From an uncultured bacterium (GTDB lineage: Bacteria; Patescibacteriota; Minisyncoccia; Moranbacterales; GWC2-37-73): a DNA stretch of 49,361 nucleotides. The DNA is taken from positions 1 through 49,361 of the forward strand of contig CAINNK010000035.1 of the NCBI GenBank assembly GCA_903851135.1. The letters are read 5' to 3'. The notes beneath the pieces are model-generated. The model was not told the DNA's origin. It ran no database searches and worked only from the letters and a program-made list of their open reading frames with translations. Positions 41,466 to 49,162 of this stretch are shown here, one piece after another; position 1 is the stretch's first letter, and each line of letters opens with the position of its first letter. The position numbers and the translations under genes are program-made.

Positions 41466-41949
41466 TAATCACTTTTGCAATTAAATCCGCATCTTTCTCG
41501 CTATCAATCTTCTCTCCAATCACTTTCCCTGTCGCGGCAATCACCAGTTCGGCGATTTGACCTTTGACTTCCTGCATCATCTGATTTTTTTCTTGTTCAA
41601 TTTTCTTGGCTGAATCTGACAAAATCTTTTCGGATTGATTTTTGGCTTCAATGATAATTTCCTCTTTGTTCTTCTTGGCAATCTCCTCGGCCTTGGTCAC
41701 AATTTCTTGAGCTTGCTTGCGGGCCTCAACCAAAACTTGTTTTTCTTTTTCAGCAATTTCTAGAATTTTCTTTCCGGCGCTTTCCGCATCCGCCATGCCT
41801 TTTTCAATTTTGTCCGTACGTTCCTGCATCATTCTCAGCACCGGACCGTAGGCATAGCGCTTCAGCACAAACAGCACAATGCCAAAGTTGACCAATTGCG
41901 CTAGGATTAGTTTCCAATCGATGTGAAATGTTTTTATTAATTCTTCCAT
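41461..41949 (-). CDS. atpF: ATP synthase Fo subunit b
   Basis: 162 residues: one N-terminal membrane segment (KLILAQLVNFGIVLFVLKRY) followed by a long charged helix (MQERTDKIEKGMADAESAGK onward) that forms the peripheral stalk. Length and layout are standard. It follows atpE by 163 bp with an intercistronic hairpin and word array between. Confidence 0.95.
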   Translation of the reverse strand: MEELIKTFHIDWKLILAQLVNFGIVLFVLKRYAYGPVLRMMQERTDKIEKGMADAESAGKKILEIAEKEKQVLVEARKQAQEIVTKAEEIAKKNKEEIIIEAKNQSEKILSDSAKKIEQEKNQMMQEVKGQIAELVIAATGKVIGEKIDSEKDADLIAKVIR

Positions 41950-41951
41950 AG

Positions 41952-42040
41952 CTCTATATTGCCATATTGCTAAATTGTTATATTGTTAAAAAATTCAAAA
42001 TACGTTTCAACAATATAACAATATATCAATATAACAATTT
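41952..42040. repeat. Iterated word palindrome upstream of atpF
   Basis: TATTGCTAAATTGTTATATTG on the left, CAACAATATAACAATATATC on the right. The same words occur around parA. Confidence 0.75.
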
Positions 42041-42068
42041 CTTTTTTATCTAATAATGTTCTCATTTT

Positions 42069-42095
42069 GGCACCTCGCAATAAATACGAGGAGCC
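42069..42095. other. Intercistronic hairpin after atpE
   Basis: GGC-a-CCTCG-caataaata-CGAGG-a-GCC. No T run follows on the minus strand, so it is not a terminator there. It may stabilise the atpE end of the mRNA, matching the high copy number of subunit c. Confidence 0.5.
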
Positions 42096-42112
42096 ATAAA
42101 AAAACACTGAAA

Positions 42113-42397
<285 letters not shown>

Positions 42398-42399
42398 TT

Positions 42400-42485
42400 A
42401 ATACCCACAAATCTACAAATTTCTTACAAATCTACAAATGCGAGTTATTTGTATATTTGTAGCAAATTTGTATATTTGTAGGGAC
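42400..42485. repeat. Iterated CAAATCTACAAAT word palindrome, atpB-atpE gap
   Basis: CCACAAATCTACAAATTTCT plus a second copy, then ATTTGTATATTTGTAGC and ATTTGTATATTTGTAGG. Close to the array at 15383-15473. Confidence 0.8.
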
Positions 42486-42561
42486 TAAACTTCATTCACT
42501 TAAAAGTTTACAAAATACTCTTTTACTTTATAAACTTTATAACTTTATGAACTTTCAACTT

Positions 42562-43419
42562 TTAATGTTCTTCTGCCGTCGTTGCAATGCTCATAAAAGC
42601 CAGCGTCAAAATTGAAAACACCAAAGCCTGAACTATTCCAACAATAATTTCCAAAAACATAAACGGCAGCGGCAAAATGAAAGCTGACAGTGCCATCATT
42701 GAGGCAATCAAAACTTCTCCAGCAAAAATGTTGCCAAAAAGCCTGAGACTGAGAGAAGCCACTTTGGCAATTTCACCCACAATTTCAATCAGGCCCACGA
42801 AAATTTTGATTGGATTAACCATTAAAATTGTTGGGTCTTTTTTGATTTTTTTCGGAATCTCCAGAATTGCTTTGAAATTGACGAATTTGTTGAAATGATT
42901 CCAGGCGCCAACAGCAATAACTCCAAGAATATGTGACATCACAATTGAAAAAAGTCCAATCGCCAAGGTCGTGTTGAGATCTGCGGTCGCTCCACGCAGC
43001 AGTGGCACAAAAACTTTGCCATGTTCTCCAGTCTCCACAAAACCAATAGTACCAACTCCCGGCAAAAGTCCCATCCAATTGCTGACCAAAATGAAAAGAA
43101 AAAGCGCAAAAACGATTGGCAAAAACTTGATGGTTTTTTTGCGGTCGCCCGTGACGGAATCCGCCATATTCAAAGCTTGTTCCAGCAAAATTTCAAAAAG
43201 ATTTTGAATGCCAGTTGGAGCAGCTTGTTTGGTTTTTTTATTCTTTCCACCTTTGACAGCTTTGCCAACCAACATAAAAAAGGTCACCAAAATAGCAACC
43301 GTGATCCAGCTCATAATCAAGGAATTGGTGATGGTGAAATTTCCCACATTCAAAATTGGTTCAGCAAAAAGAGTGGACTCGTGGCTTATTTCTAGGTTGT
43401 TAGTATTTTCTGTAGACAT
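42562..43419 (-). CDS. atpB: ATP synthase Fo subunit a
   Basis: 285-residue membrane protein. The essential Arg lies in VASLSLRLFGNIFAGEVLIA, and the last helix has VQALVFSILTLAFMSIA. The N-terminal part ESTLFAEPILNVGNFTITNS and a WMGLLPGV loop (ILVSNWMGLLPGVGT) are typical. Length is slightly long owing to loops. It follows a small AtpI/AtpZ-type gene and precedes atpE. Confidence 0.97.
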   Translation of the reverse strand: MSTENTNNLEISHESTLFAEPILNVGNFTITNSLIMSWITVAILVTFFMLVGKAVKGGKNKKTKQAAPTGIQNLFEILLEQALNMADSVTGDRKKTIKFLPIVFALFLFILVSNWMGLLPGVGTIGFVETGEHGKVFVPLLRGATADLNTTLAIGLFSIVMSHILGVIAVGAWNHFNKFVNFKAILEIPKKIKKDPTILMVNPIKIFVGLIEIVGEIAKVASLSLRLFGNIFAGEVLIASMMALSAFILPLPFMFLEIIVGIVQALVFSILTLAFMSIATTAEEH

Positions 43420-43449
43420 TCTCTTATTTAAGAAGCTAATTTATACAAA

Positions 43450-43550
43450 TACGATTTAAATTCTAAATTCTAAATCCTAAATCCTAGTTTTTGACATTTG
43501 TATTTTAGATTTCATTAGTCATTGGAAATTTAGATTTAGGATTTCCTGTT
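43450..43550. repeat. Iterated AAATCCTAAAT word palindrome
   Basis: AAATTCTAAATTCTAAATCC on the left and AAATTTAGATTTAGGATTTC on the right. The right part overlaps the end of the AtpI-like gene. Confidence 0.75.
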
Positions 43551-43790
43551 ATCGTTTTCAATTTTCTTAAATTCTTTGTTTCCAATAACAATCAACGCTC
43601 CCATGGAAATTACAAATGCCACAGTGGTGCTGAGCAGAAAAAGCCAGGGCTCGCTGTGATATTTTCGGTCCAGCCATTTTCCCACAAAGACCGCGATAAT
43701 AATCGGTCCGCCAATCCAACCACTGAGCTTCAGAAACAATTCCATTCCCGGTTGCCACCAAGCAACTTTTGATTTGTTTTCAATGGCCAT
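43536..43790 (-). CDS. AtpI/AtpZ-like small membrane protein
   Basis: 84 residues with two membrane helices (LSGWIGGPIIIAVFVGKWLD and LFLLSTTVAFVISMGALIVI), the layout of the small AtpZ/AtpI proteins that precede atp operons and assist assembly of the c-ring or carry Mg2+/Ca2+. GKWLD after the first helix is a typical family feature. It is the first gene of the cluster, directly behind a good promoter. Confidence 0.8.
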   Translation of the reverse strand: MAIENKSKVAWWQPGMELFLKLSGWIGGPIIIAVFVGKWLDRKYHSEPWLFLLSTTVAFVISMGALIVIGNKEFKKIENDNRKS

Positions 43791-43887
43791 ATTCTTCGCT
43801 TTTTTTATTTAACAGATTTAAATCAATCTTTCTTGTTCGTAGATTCGTCTCTGTTTCGTAGTTTCGTATCGGCCTGAAACTTTATCC

Positions 43888-43916
43888 ATTATCTCGCAGA
43901 ATTGGCTTTACGTCAA
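43888..43916 (-). promoter_or_regulatory. Promoter of the ATP synthase cluster
   Basis: Minus strand TTGACG (43911-43916), 17-bp spacer, GATAAT (43888-43893), about 100 bp before the first gene. Confidence 0.75.
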
Positions 43917-43944
43917 GCAAAAATGGGCCACAAAGCCCAACCTA

Positions 43945-43973
43945 TTGACTTTTTTCTCAAAATGTGCTATGTT
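43945..43973 (+). promoter_or_regulatory. Promoter of the 145-aa orphan gene
   Basis: TTGACT (43945-43950), 17-bp spacer ending AAAATGTGC, TATGTT (43968-43973) with extended TGC. A hairpin GGGC-cacaaa-GCCC lies just upstream. Divergent to the atp promoter. The rest of the 327-bp spacer has TTCGTAG words and no ORF. Confidence 0.7.
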
Positions 43974-44117
43974 TAGGCGTCGCAGCTCCTTAAAAACTGG
44001 TCTTTTGAAAAATTGCATCCAGCGTTGAACCGATGAATTTGCTCGTCGTTTTGAAGCTGTAATGTAATTTTTATTTTTTATGAACCGCAGGACTTTCACC
44101 AAAAACAGGGGAAAAAA

Positions 44118-44555
44118 ATGAAAAAAGAAGAATTGGCCAGAAATATCCTTTCAGAATTCCTTTTGGAATTAAAAAGGAACGACTCAACAAAAATAACTTT
44201 TCAAGGGGATAGGATGTGTCTTTCATACCGCATGGATGAGATAAATCCACCGAAAAAAGTAATTCGACATGAGATTTTCTGGTTTGAATATGGCTTTATA
44301 AACTTTCGCACTATTGTAGAGAAACCCAAAAAAATGCGATGGCTGCGTAGCTTTTTACACCAGCCAGTCTCGGAAATGTTCGAAGTGCCAGACGGAAGTG
44401 GAGAAAATCCCCTTACTTGTGCTGAAATGATTGCATTATTGAATATAATCCCTGAAGCTTTTCTCTATTTCGATGACTCTCCGTTTGCTATCAGCCTGTA
44501 TCGGTTGGCATCAGAGAAGGCCAAGAGAAAAGCTCGAGAACTTGATGCCGATTAA
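44118..44555 (+). CDS. Hypothetical protein, 145 aa
   Basis: Not recognised. ATG at 44118 follows a ribosome site (CAGGGGAAAAAA). The sequence is soluble and mixed alpha/beta: EELARNILSEFLLELKRNDS, then strands (KITFQGDRMCLSYRM, HEIFWFEYGFINFRTIVE), a proline loop and a helical end (KAKRKARELDAD). One Cys in each half. It stands alone behind its own promoter, with a ~145-nt leader and own terminator, between the atp cluster and another small plus-strand gene. Confidence 0.75.
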   Translation: MKKEELARNILSEFLLELKRNDSTKITFQGDRMCLSYRMDEINPPKKVIRHEIFWFEYGFINFRTIVEKPKKMRWLRSFLHQPVSEMFEVPDGSGENPLTCAEMIALLNIIPEAFLYFDDSPFAISLYRLASEKAKRKARELDAD

Positions 44556-44570
44556 AATTGAAGTGCACAA

Positions 44571-44597
44571 GTGCAGTGTTTCTTAAAAACACTGCAC
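44571..44597 (+). terminator. Terminator of the 145-aa gene
   Basis: GTGCAGTGTTT-ctta-AAACACTGCAC followed by a T-rich (not pure) tail GCCTTCTTTC. Confidence 0.7.
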
Positions 44598-44652
44598 GCC
44601 TTCTTTCATCTTTGTTTAGAATTAGAATATTAGCCAATCTCATCACCCCTTA

Positions 44653-44683
44653 AACCCGCCGACGAAATCGTGGCGGTTTTTTC
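44653..44683 (+). terminator. Second, gene-less terminator
   Basis: ACCCGCC-gacgaaatcgt-GGCGGTTTTTTCTT. No ORF lies between this and the terminator at 44571-44597, so either it is a backup or it ends a short RNA. Confidence 0.75.
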
Positions 44684-44734
44684 TTGCCAAAAACAACTTC
44701 CTCACTCTCGAGAAACTTGCTGAATTAATTTATC

Positions 44735-44763
44735 TTGACTCTTGCCTTAAAAAATGCCATTAT
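44735..44763 (+). promoter_or_regulatory. Promoter of the small membrane protein gene
   Basis: TTGACT (44735-44740), 17-bp spacer ending AAAAAATGC, CATTAT (44758-44763), same layout as at 43945. Confidence 0.65.
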
Positions 44764-44828
44764 TTGTTATCATAGCTCATTCAAAACATCAATATTTTCC
44801 AAAAATCACACACAAACCAAGGAACATT

Positions 44829-45029
44829 ATGACGAAAATCTTGCTCTACCCATTCTATATAATGGCAGTAATAAGTCTTTCAGCTTTTTCCATTTGGGCT
44901 CTTTGGCTCATATTCCTTTATCTTTTATCCTATTTAATTGCAATTGCCTACATGACAATCTGCTTTTTTGGCCTAATTATTTACCTTGTTTTTGCCTTGC
45001 TTAGTGGCAGTATTCATTTTCACTGGTAG
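44829..45029 (+). CDS. Small membrane protein, 66 aa
   Basis: Unrecognised. The ATG at 44829 follows an AAGGAAC ribosome site, which argues against a longer upstream start. The product is almost wholly hydrophobic: helix 1 LLYPFYIMAVISLSAFSIWA, helix 2 LIFLYLLSYLIAIAYMTICF, helix 3 LIIYLVFALLSG, ending SIHFHW. It has a promoter of the class seen at 43945 and ends before a structured spacer. Role unknown; could be a toxin-like or stress peptide, but there is no partner gene to support that. Confidence 0.65.
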   Translation: MTKILLYPFYIMAVISLSAFSIWALWLIFLYLLSYLIAIAYMTICFFGLIIYLVFALLSGSIHFHW

Positions 45030-45074
45030 CAACTTGCCAAGAAAAAATAAGGTGTTAAAATTAAATTAGCAATA

Positions 45075-45235
45075 TGTCTGTTCTTTTCCAAGAACTTTCG
45101 ACTAATCAACGGATTAGTACAACGGGAGTTTCCCAGAACAGGCACTATTAAAAGAAGGGCAAGAGTAGAAGTGGAAAAATTCTCAACGCATTTATTTTCC
45201 ACCAACCGCTCTTAGCCCTTCTTTCCACTTTTAAG
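45075..45235. other. Structured spacer, candidate RNA or MITE-like element
   Basis: Nested complementary arms: CTGTTCT (45078) with AGAACAG (about 45136), inside it GACTAATC-aac-GGATTAGT, and then GAAGGGC-AAGAG / CTCTTA-GCCCTTC with inner GTGGAAAA / TTTTCCAC. No ORF. Could be a small RNA or two adjacent hairpin elements. Confidence 0.45.
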
Positions 45236-45242
45236 TGTCAAA

Positions 45243-45277
45243 AAAACCAGTTGCCTTTTCACGAGCAACTTTTTTTG
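45243..45277. terminator. Bidirectional terminator before tatD end
   Basis: AGTTGC-cttttcacga-GCAACT with T runs on both strands, between convergent transcription from the plus-strand unit and tatD. Confidence 0.7.
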
Positions 45278-45288
45278 TTTTCCAAAAA

Positions 45289-46170
45289 CTATAAACCAAG
45301 AATTTCTTTGGCATTTTGCGAAGTTACTTTCGCAACATCTTCAAGTGAAATGTTTTTGACATCGGCGATTTTTTGAGCAACATGGCTGACAAAAAGCGGC
45401 TCATTGCGAGTTCCCTTTTCCAGGGGTCGTGGAGTCAGATAGGGACAATCAGTTTCCAAGACGATATTTTTCAAATCGATTTCTTTGATCAAGCGGTCAT
45501 AACCGTCGCCATAGGTGATGATGCCATTTAGTCCAAGCTTGTAGCCAAGGGCAATGAATTTATTGGCGGTTTTGTATGACCCAATGAAGCTGTGGATGAT
45601 TCCTTTTTTTGCCACGGGAAAATTAGTTAGAATTTCCAGCAAATCATCATAGCCATCCCAGCAGTGAATCATCACAGGTTTTTTCACAACATTTGCGAGC
45701 TGGATAAATTTGAGCAACGTTTCTTTTTGCAAATTTTTCAAAAAATCCACGTCATCATTCTCCTCGAAATGATGATAGTCCAAACCGACTTCGCCGATGG
45801 CTACAACTTTTTCGTCGCGAGCCAGCTCCAAATATTTTACATAGTCAAAAGTTTCTCCTGTCGTGGTAATTTCCTGCTCAGTCAATTCTTCAGGATCAAT
45901 GTGCGTAAAACTTCCCTTTTTCAGGTGGACTGGATGAATGCCAATGGCTGCGTAAATTCCCCCCTCGAAGGTTGAACCTTCGTCCGAAGGTTGAACCTTC
46001 GAAAAGTTTGCAAATTTGTGAGCATATTCAATTGCCCTTTTGCTGGTGGAATACTGCGAACCAACATTGACCACACTCATGCCAGCTTCAAAACAGCGAC
46101 GCAGAACTTCTTCTCCGTCGTCTTTAAAAGCATTGAAATTAACATGGGCATGGGTATCGAAAAGATTCAT
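45289..46170 (-). CDS. tatD: TatD family metal-dependent DNase
   Basis: 293 residues, TIM-barrel hydrolase. Metal ligands: NLFDTHAHVNF, VVAIGEVGLDYHHF, KKPVMIHCWDGYDDLLEIL, IIHSFIG, VLETDCPYLTPRPL. The length is about 35 above the usual ~260. Part of the excess is SKVQPSDEGSTFEGG (residues ~57-71), encoded by tandem GAAGGTTSAACCTTC palindromes just before IYAAIGIHPVH. Family members degrade DNA (3'-5' exonuclease) or remove D-amino acids from tRNA; the role here is not fixed by sequence. It follows metG on the same strand. Confidence 0.95.
   Translation of the reverse strand: MNLFDTHAHVNFNAFKDDGEEVLRRCFEAGMSVVNVGSQYSTSKRAIEYAHKFANFSKVQPSDEGSTFEGGIYAAIGIHPVHLKKGSFTHIDPEELTEQEITTTGETFDYVKYLELARDEKVVAIGEVGLDYHHFEENDDVDFLKNLQKETLLKFIQLANVVKKPVMIHCWDGYDDLLEILTNFPVAKKGIIHSFIGSYKTANKFIALGYKLGLNGIITYGDGYDRLIKEIDLKNIVLETDCPYLTPRPLEKGTRNEPLFVSHVAQKIADVKNISLEDVAKVTSQNAKEILGL
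45965..46002. repeat. Tandem palindrome inside tatD
   Basis: TCGAAGGTTGAACCTTCG then TC then CGAAGGTTGAACCTTCGA. The whole 38 bp is a near-perfect palindrome and is in frame, encoding the extra VQPSDEGSTF segment. Confidence 0.9.
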
Positions 46171-46268
46171 GTATAAAGTATTATGTAGAATGTATTATGT
46201 AGAATGTGCTGAATGCATTTATACAAAATACATTATACTTTATACATTCTACAGTATACAGTATACAT
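46171..46268. repeat. Iterated TATGTAGAATGT word palindrome, metG-tatD gap
   Basis: TATAAAGTATTATGTAGAAT and TATTATGTAGAATG on the left; CATTATACTTTATACATTCT and ACAGTATACATTCTAC on the right. Halves are complementary. Confidence 0.8.
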
Positions 46269-46269
46269 T

Positions 46270-47685
46270 CTACACTTTTATGCGTTGAAAAAGTGGTTCG
46301 ATTTGTTTGGTTTCGAGGGCGGTTTTTATTTTGGCAGAAGTTTCGGGGAGAAAAGACTCTAAGTGTTGCACAATTATATTAAGATCCACGAAAAGTTTCA
46401 TCATGACATCCCCAAACTTTTTTATGTCAGACTTTGCTAACTCCCAAGGTTTATTATCTTCAATAAATTTATTGTCCTCTCGCACTTTTTCCCAAATATA
46501 TTCCAAACATTTACCCATTTCCATTGAAGCGACAAGTCTTGAAAAATCATTGCTGATTTTAATTTCCCCATTAAATTTACATTCATATTCATTGCCAAGT
46601 TTTATAATTCTTGAAACTAAATTTCCCAAACCATTGGCCAAATCGGCGTTGTATTTTTCAGTCAGACGCTCCCAGGTGATGTCCATGTCTTCGCCAAAAT
46701 TTCCACCACTAAGCAGAAGATAGCGTGTGCCATCAATGCCAAATTTTTCCACCATTTCAGCTGGCGAAATCACGTTGCCAACGCTCTTGCTCATTTTTTG
46801 TCCATCAACCGTGATGAAACCATTAATAAAAATCTGTGCAGATGGCGCGATATCAGCCGACATCAACATTGCTTGCCACATCGCTGATTGCTGACGGAGA
46901 TTGTCCTTGCCGGCCAGTTGCACCACTGGCCAAAAAGAATTGAATTTTTCCATATCAGTCGGCCAACCGATAGCGCTGATATAATTAACCAATGCATCAA
47001 ACCAAACATACATCACATGATCTGGACTACCAGGAACTTCAATTCCCCAAGGCATTTTTTCTTTCAACCGTGAAATTGAAAAATCTTCCAAACCGCCAGC
47101 GACAAAATTTTTGATTTCTTTCAAACGATTCTTTGGCAGCACAAACTCAGGGTTTTTTTCATACAAATCCAAGAGGGCTTGCTGATATTTTGAAAACCTG
47201 AAAAAATGATTTTCTTCTTCAATGACTTCCAAGTTAACGCCAGGATGAAGTGGGCACTTTCCATCAACTAACTCTGAGTCGGTTTTTTCCAATTCGCAAC
47301 CAACACAATATTTTACTTTATAAATCTTGGTATAGATATCACCGGCAGCTTCACATCTTTTCCAGAATTCTTGCGCTGCGGCAATGTGATGCTGATCAGT
47401 GGTGCGGATAAAATTATCGTAGCTAAGATCCAAAATATCTTTCAATTGTTTGAAATTTTCAGCTTGCTGATCAACATAAGCTTGCACATCCATCTTGAGC
47501 TCCCCAGCCTTGCGATAAAGTTTCAAACCATGCTCATCAGTGCCAGTGTTAAAAAAAACTTCTTTGCCAAGATTGCGATTAAAACGCGCCAGCACATCGG
47601 CCTCAATAATTTCCATTGCAAAACCGGCGTGCGGCTCAGCGTTTACATAAGGAAGCGTAGTAGTAATGTAAAATTTTTCTTGCAT
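46270..47685 (-). CDS. metG: Methionine-tRNA ligase (minimal form)
   Basis: Charges tRNA-Met. The HIGH-type motif is in LPYVNAEPHAGFAMEIIEAD, the KMSKS motif is exact (GQKMSKSVGNVISP), and the CP domain has one zinc knuckle (YCVGCELEKTDSELVDGKCP). The anticodon domain (WERLTEKYNADLANGLGNLV) is present. With ~471 residues it lacks the C-terminal tRNA-binding (EMAP-like) domain of longer MetRS. I start at the ATG at 47685; a TTG nine bases upstream overlaps the previous stop. It starts 5 bp after the lytic transglycosylase gene, so the two are co-transcribed. Confidence 0.97.
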   Translation of the reverse strand: MQEKFYITTTLPYVNAEPHAGFAMEIIEADVLARFNRNLGKEVFFNTGTDEHGLKLYRKAGELKMDVQAYVDQQAENFKQLKDILDLSYDNFIRTTDQHHIAAAQEFWKRCEAAGDIYTKIYKVKYCVGCELEKTDSELVDGKCPLHPGVNLEVIEEENHFFRFSKYQQALLDLYEKNPEFVLPKNRLKEIKNFVAGGLEDFSISRLKEKMPWGIEVPGSPDHVMYVWFDALVNYISAIGWPTDMEKFNSFWPVVQLAGKDNLRQQSAMWQAMLMSADIAPSAQIFINGFITVDGQKMSKSVGNVISPAEMVEKFGIDGTRYLLLSGGNFGEDMDITWERLTEKYNADLANGLGNLVSRIIKLGNEYECKFNGEIKISNDFSRLVASMEMGKCLEYIWEKVREDNKFIEDNKPWELAKSDIKKFGDVMMKLFVDLNIIVQHLESFLPETSAKIKTALETKQIEPLFQRIKV

Positions 47686-47690
47686 ATTGA

Positions 47691-49040
47691 TCAATAGTAT
47701 TTATCGTAGTTATCCTTGAGACATAAAACTTTTTCGCCGTAGTTGTGAATTGAAGATCCACTGCAATTGACGTCGGAATAATCACTTTTGTATTTACTAG
47801 CGCTGCCGTAGCAGTAGCTGCCCCAATTGCCACCGGCCAGATAAACACAATATGATTTGGCTTCATCAAATCTTTTTTTGGAATCAGCTCCATCATTGGA
47901 CAATTTGCTGGCCATCGCCACCACGCCGTCCACCAAGTTCCAAGGATCTGGCGGGTTATGTCCAGAAAGCGAAGCGATAGTGCTTTTGTAACCGAGCCAG
48001 GTCGTTGGCATGAACTGTGGCACACCCATAGCACCGCCCGTTCCCTTGTAGGCATTTGAAGGACACGAAACTTTTTGTTTGGTGTAGTCATAGCCAAGTT
48101 CTTTCGTGATAGTTTTGAAAGCCGTCAATTGAGCTGCCGGCATGCGACTAGTTTTATAGTTGCAGCCTCCCACGTTTTGACCCTTGTTAGATTCTTGAAC
48201 CAGCACACCCAACAAAAAAGACTTATTGATATTAGTTGCACCCGCGGCAAATTTAGCTGCAGCCACAATATCGTTTGTACTAATTGATTTTCCTAAAGCG
48301 GCGGAATATTGACTTTGCAGCTTGTCCAACTCACCTTGCAATTGCGCAATGGTTTTGGCCTTATCTTGAATGTCTGATTGAACCTGACTTTGGTCTGCCA
48401 GCAAACCTTGTTGCTGCACAACTGTGGCACTTAAAACTTTTTCGTGTTGTTGCTTAGCTTCAGCTAACTGAACCTTATCTTGATCAACCTGGACTTTCTT
48501 GGAATTTATGTCAGCAATTATGCCAACAATTTTTTCATCTAGCGTACTCAGGTGTTCAGCGCCACTGAGCAAATCAGAAAAATTTCCGGCTGAAAGCACC
48601 ACACTCAAAATCGGTTTATTCTGAATGTAATAAGCCTGTTGAATGAAATTTTTCAACATTTCTTGTTGCAATGCAATTTGATCGTTAAGATTATTGATTT
48701 CCTGCTCTTTGCGAGAAATGTTGGTCACTGTGTCGGTGATAACTGCTTTCGTGGTGCTGATTTTTTTCTGAGTGATACCCACCGATTGCTTGATTTGACC
48801 CAGACTGGCTTCCAATTTGGCTTTGGCTTTTTGCGCTTTATCAAGTTCTGATTGCACTTTCTTGGCTGCATCAGTAGCATCCTGAATTGCTTGTTGCTGC
48901 TCAGGCGTTAGCGTAGACGTGGTTGCGTCAGCCGCAGCAACCGTGGCAGTTTTCCAAAAAGAAATTTGAGACGCCAAAAAAACAGGGACGACCAAGGCCC
49001 ACACCAAAATAAAAGCAATTTTTTTTGCGGTTTTTTTCAT
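47691..49040 (-). CDS. Secreted coiled-coil protein with C-terminal lytic transglycosylase domain
   Basis: 449 residues. A signal/anchor segment (IAFILVWALVVPVFLASQIS) is followed by a long EnvC/PcsB-like coiled coil (~45-260, with QQQAIQDATDAAKKVQSELD and a break at YYIQNKPILSVVLSAGNFSD typical of PcsB). The C-terminal part (~275-449) looks like an SLT/MltB-type domain: LLGVLVQESNKGQN with a likely catalytic Glu, then GTGGAMGVPQFMPTTWLGYK and DPWNLVDGVVAMASKLS. In other bacteria such coiled coils recruit and activate division hydrolases; here the hydrolase seems fused. Several Cys near the end may form disulfides. It precedes metG in one transcription unit. Confidence 0.85.
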   Translation of the reverse strand: MKKTAKKIAFILVWALVVPVFLASQISFWKTATVAAADATTSTLTPEQQQAIQDATDAAKKVQSELDKAQKAKAKLEASLGQIKQSVGITQKKISTTKAVITDTVTNISRKEQEINNLNDQIALQQEMLKNFIQQAYYIQNKPILSVVLSAGNFSDLLSGAEHLSTLDEKIVGIIADINSKKVQVDQDKVQLAEAKQQHEKVLSATVVQQQGLLADQSQVQSDIQDKAKTIAQLQGELDKLQSQYSAALGKSISTNDIVAAAKFAAGATNINKSFLLGVLVQESNKGQNVGGCNYKTSRMPAAQLTAFKTITKELGYDYTKQKVSCPSNAYKGTGGAMGVPQFMPTTWLGYKSTIASLSGHNPPDPWNLVDGVVAMASKLSNDGADSKKRFDEAKSYCVYLAGGNWGSYCYGSASKYKSDYSDVNCSGSSIHNYGEKVLCLKDNYDKYY

Positions 49041-49112
49041 ATACCCATTGTAACACGTCTCATATTATAATCAACGATTTGCAAGAATATCTATACCTAA
49101 AAAAACTCCACC

Positions 49113-49142
49113 AAAAAAGACAAGGTCTCCCTTGTCTTTTTT
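49113..49142 (-). terminator. Terminator of the right-edge gene
   Basis: AAAAAAGACAAGG-tctc-CCTTGTCTTTTTT, minus-strand T run after the partial gene. The core sequence matches the ftsZ terminator (GACAAG/CTTGTC). Confidence 0.85.
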
Positions 49143-49162
49143 ACTTGAAGTTTTTTTGAAAC

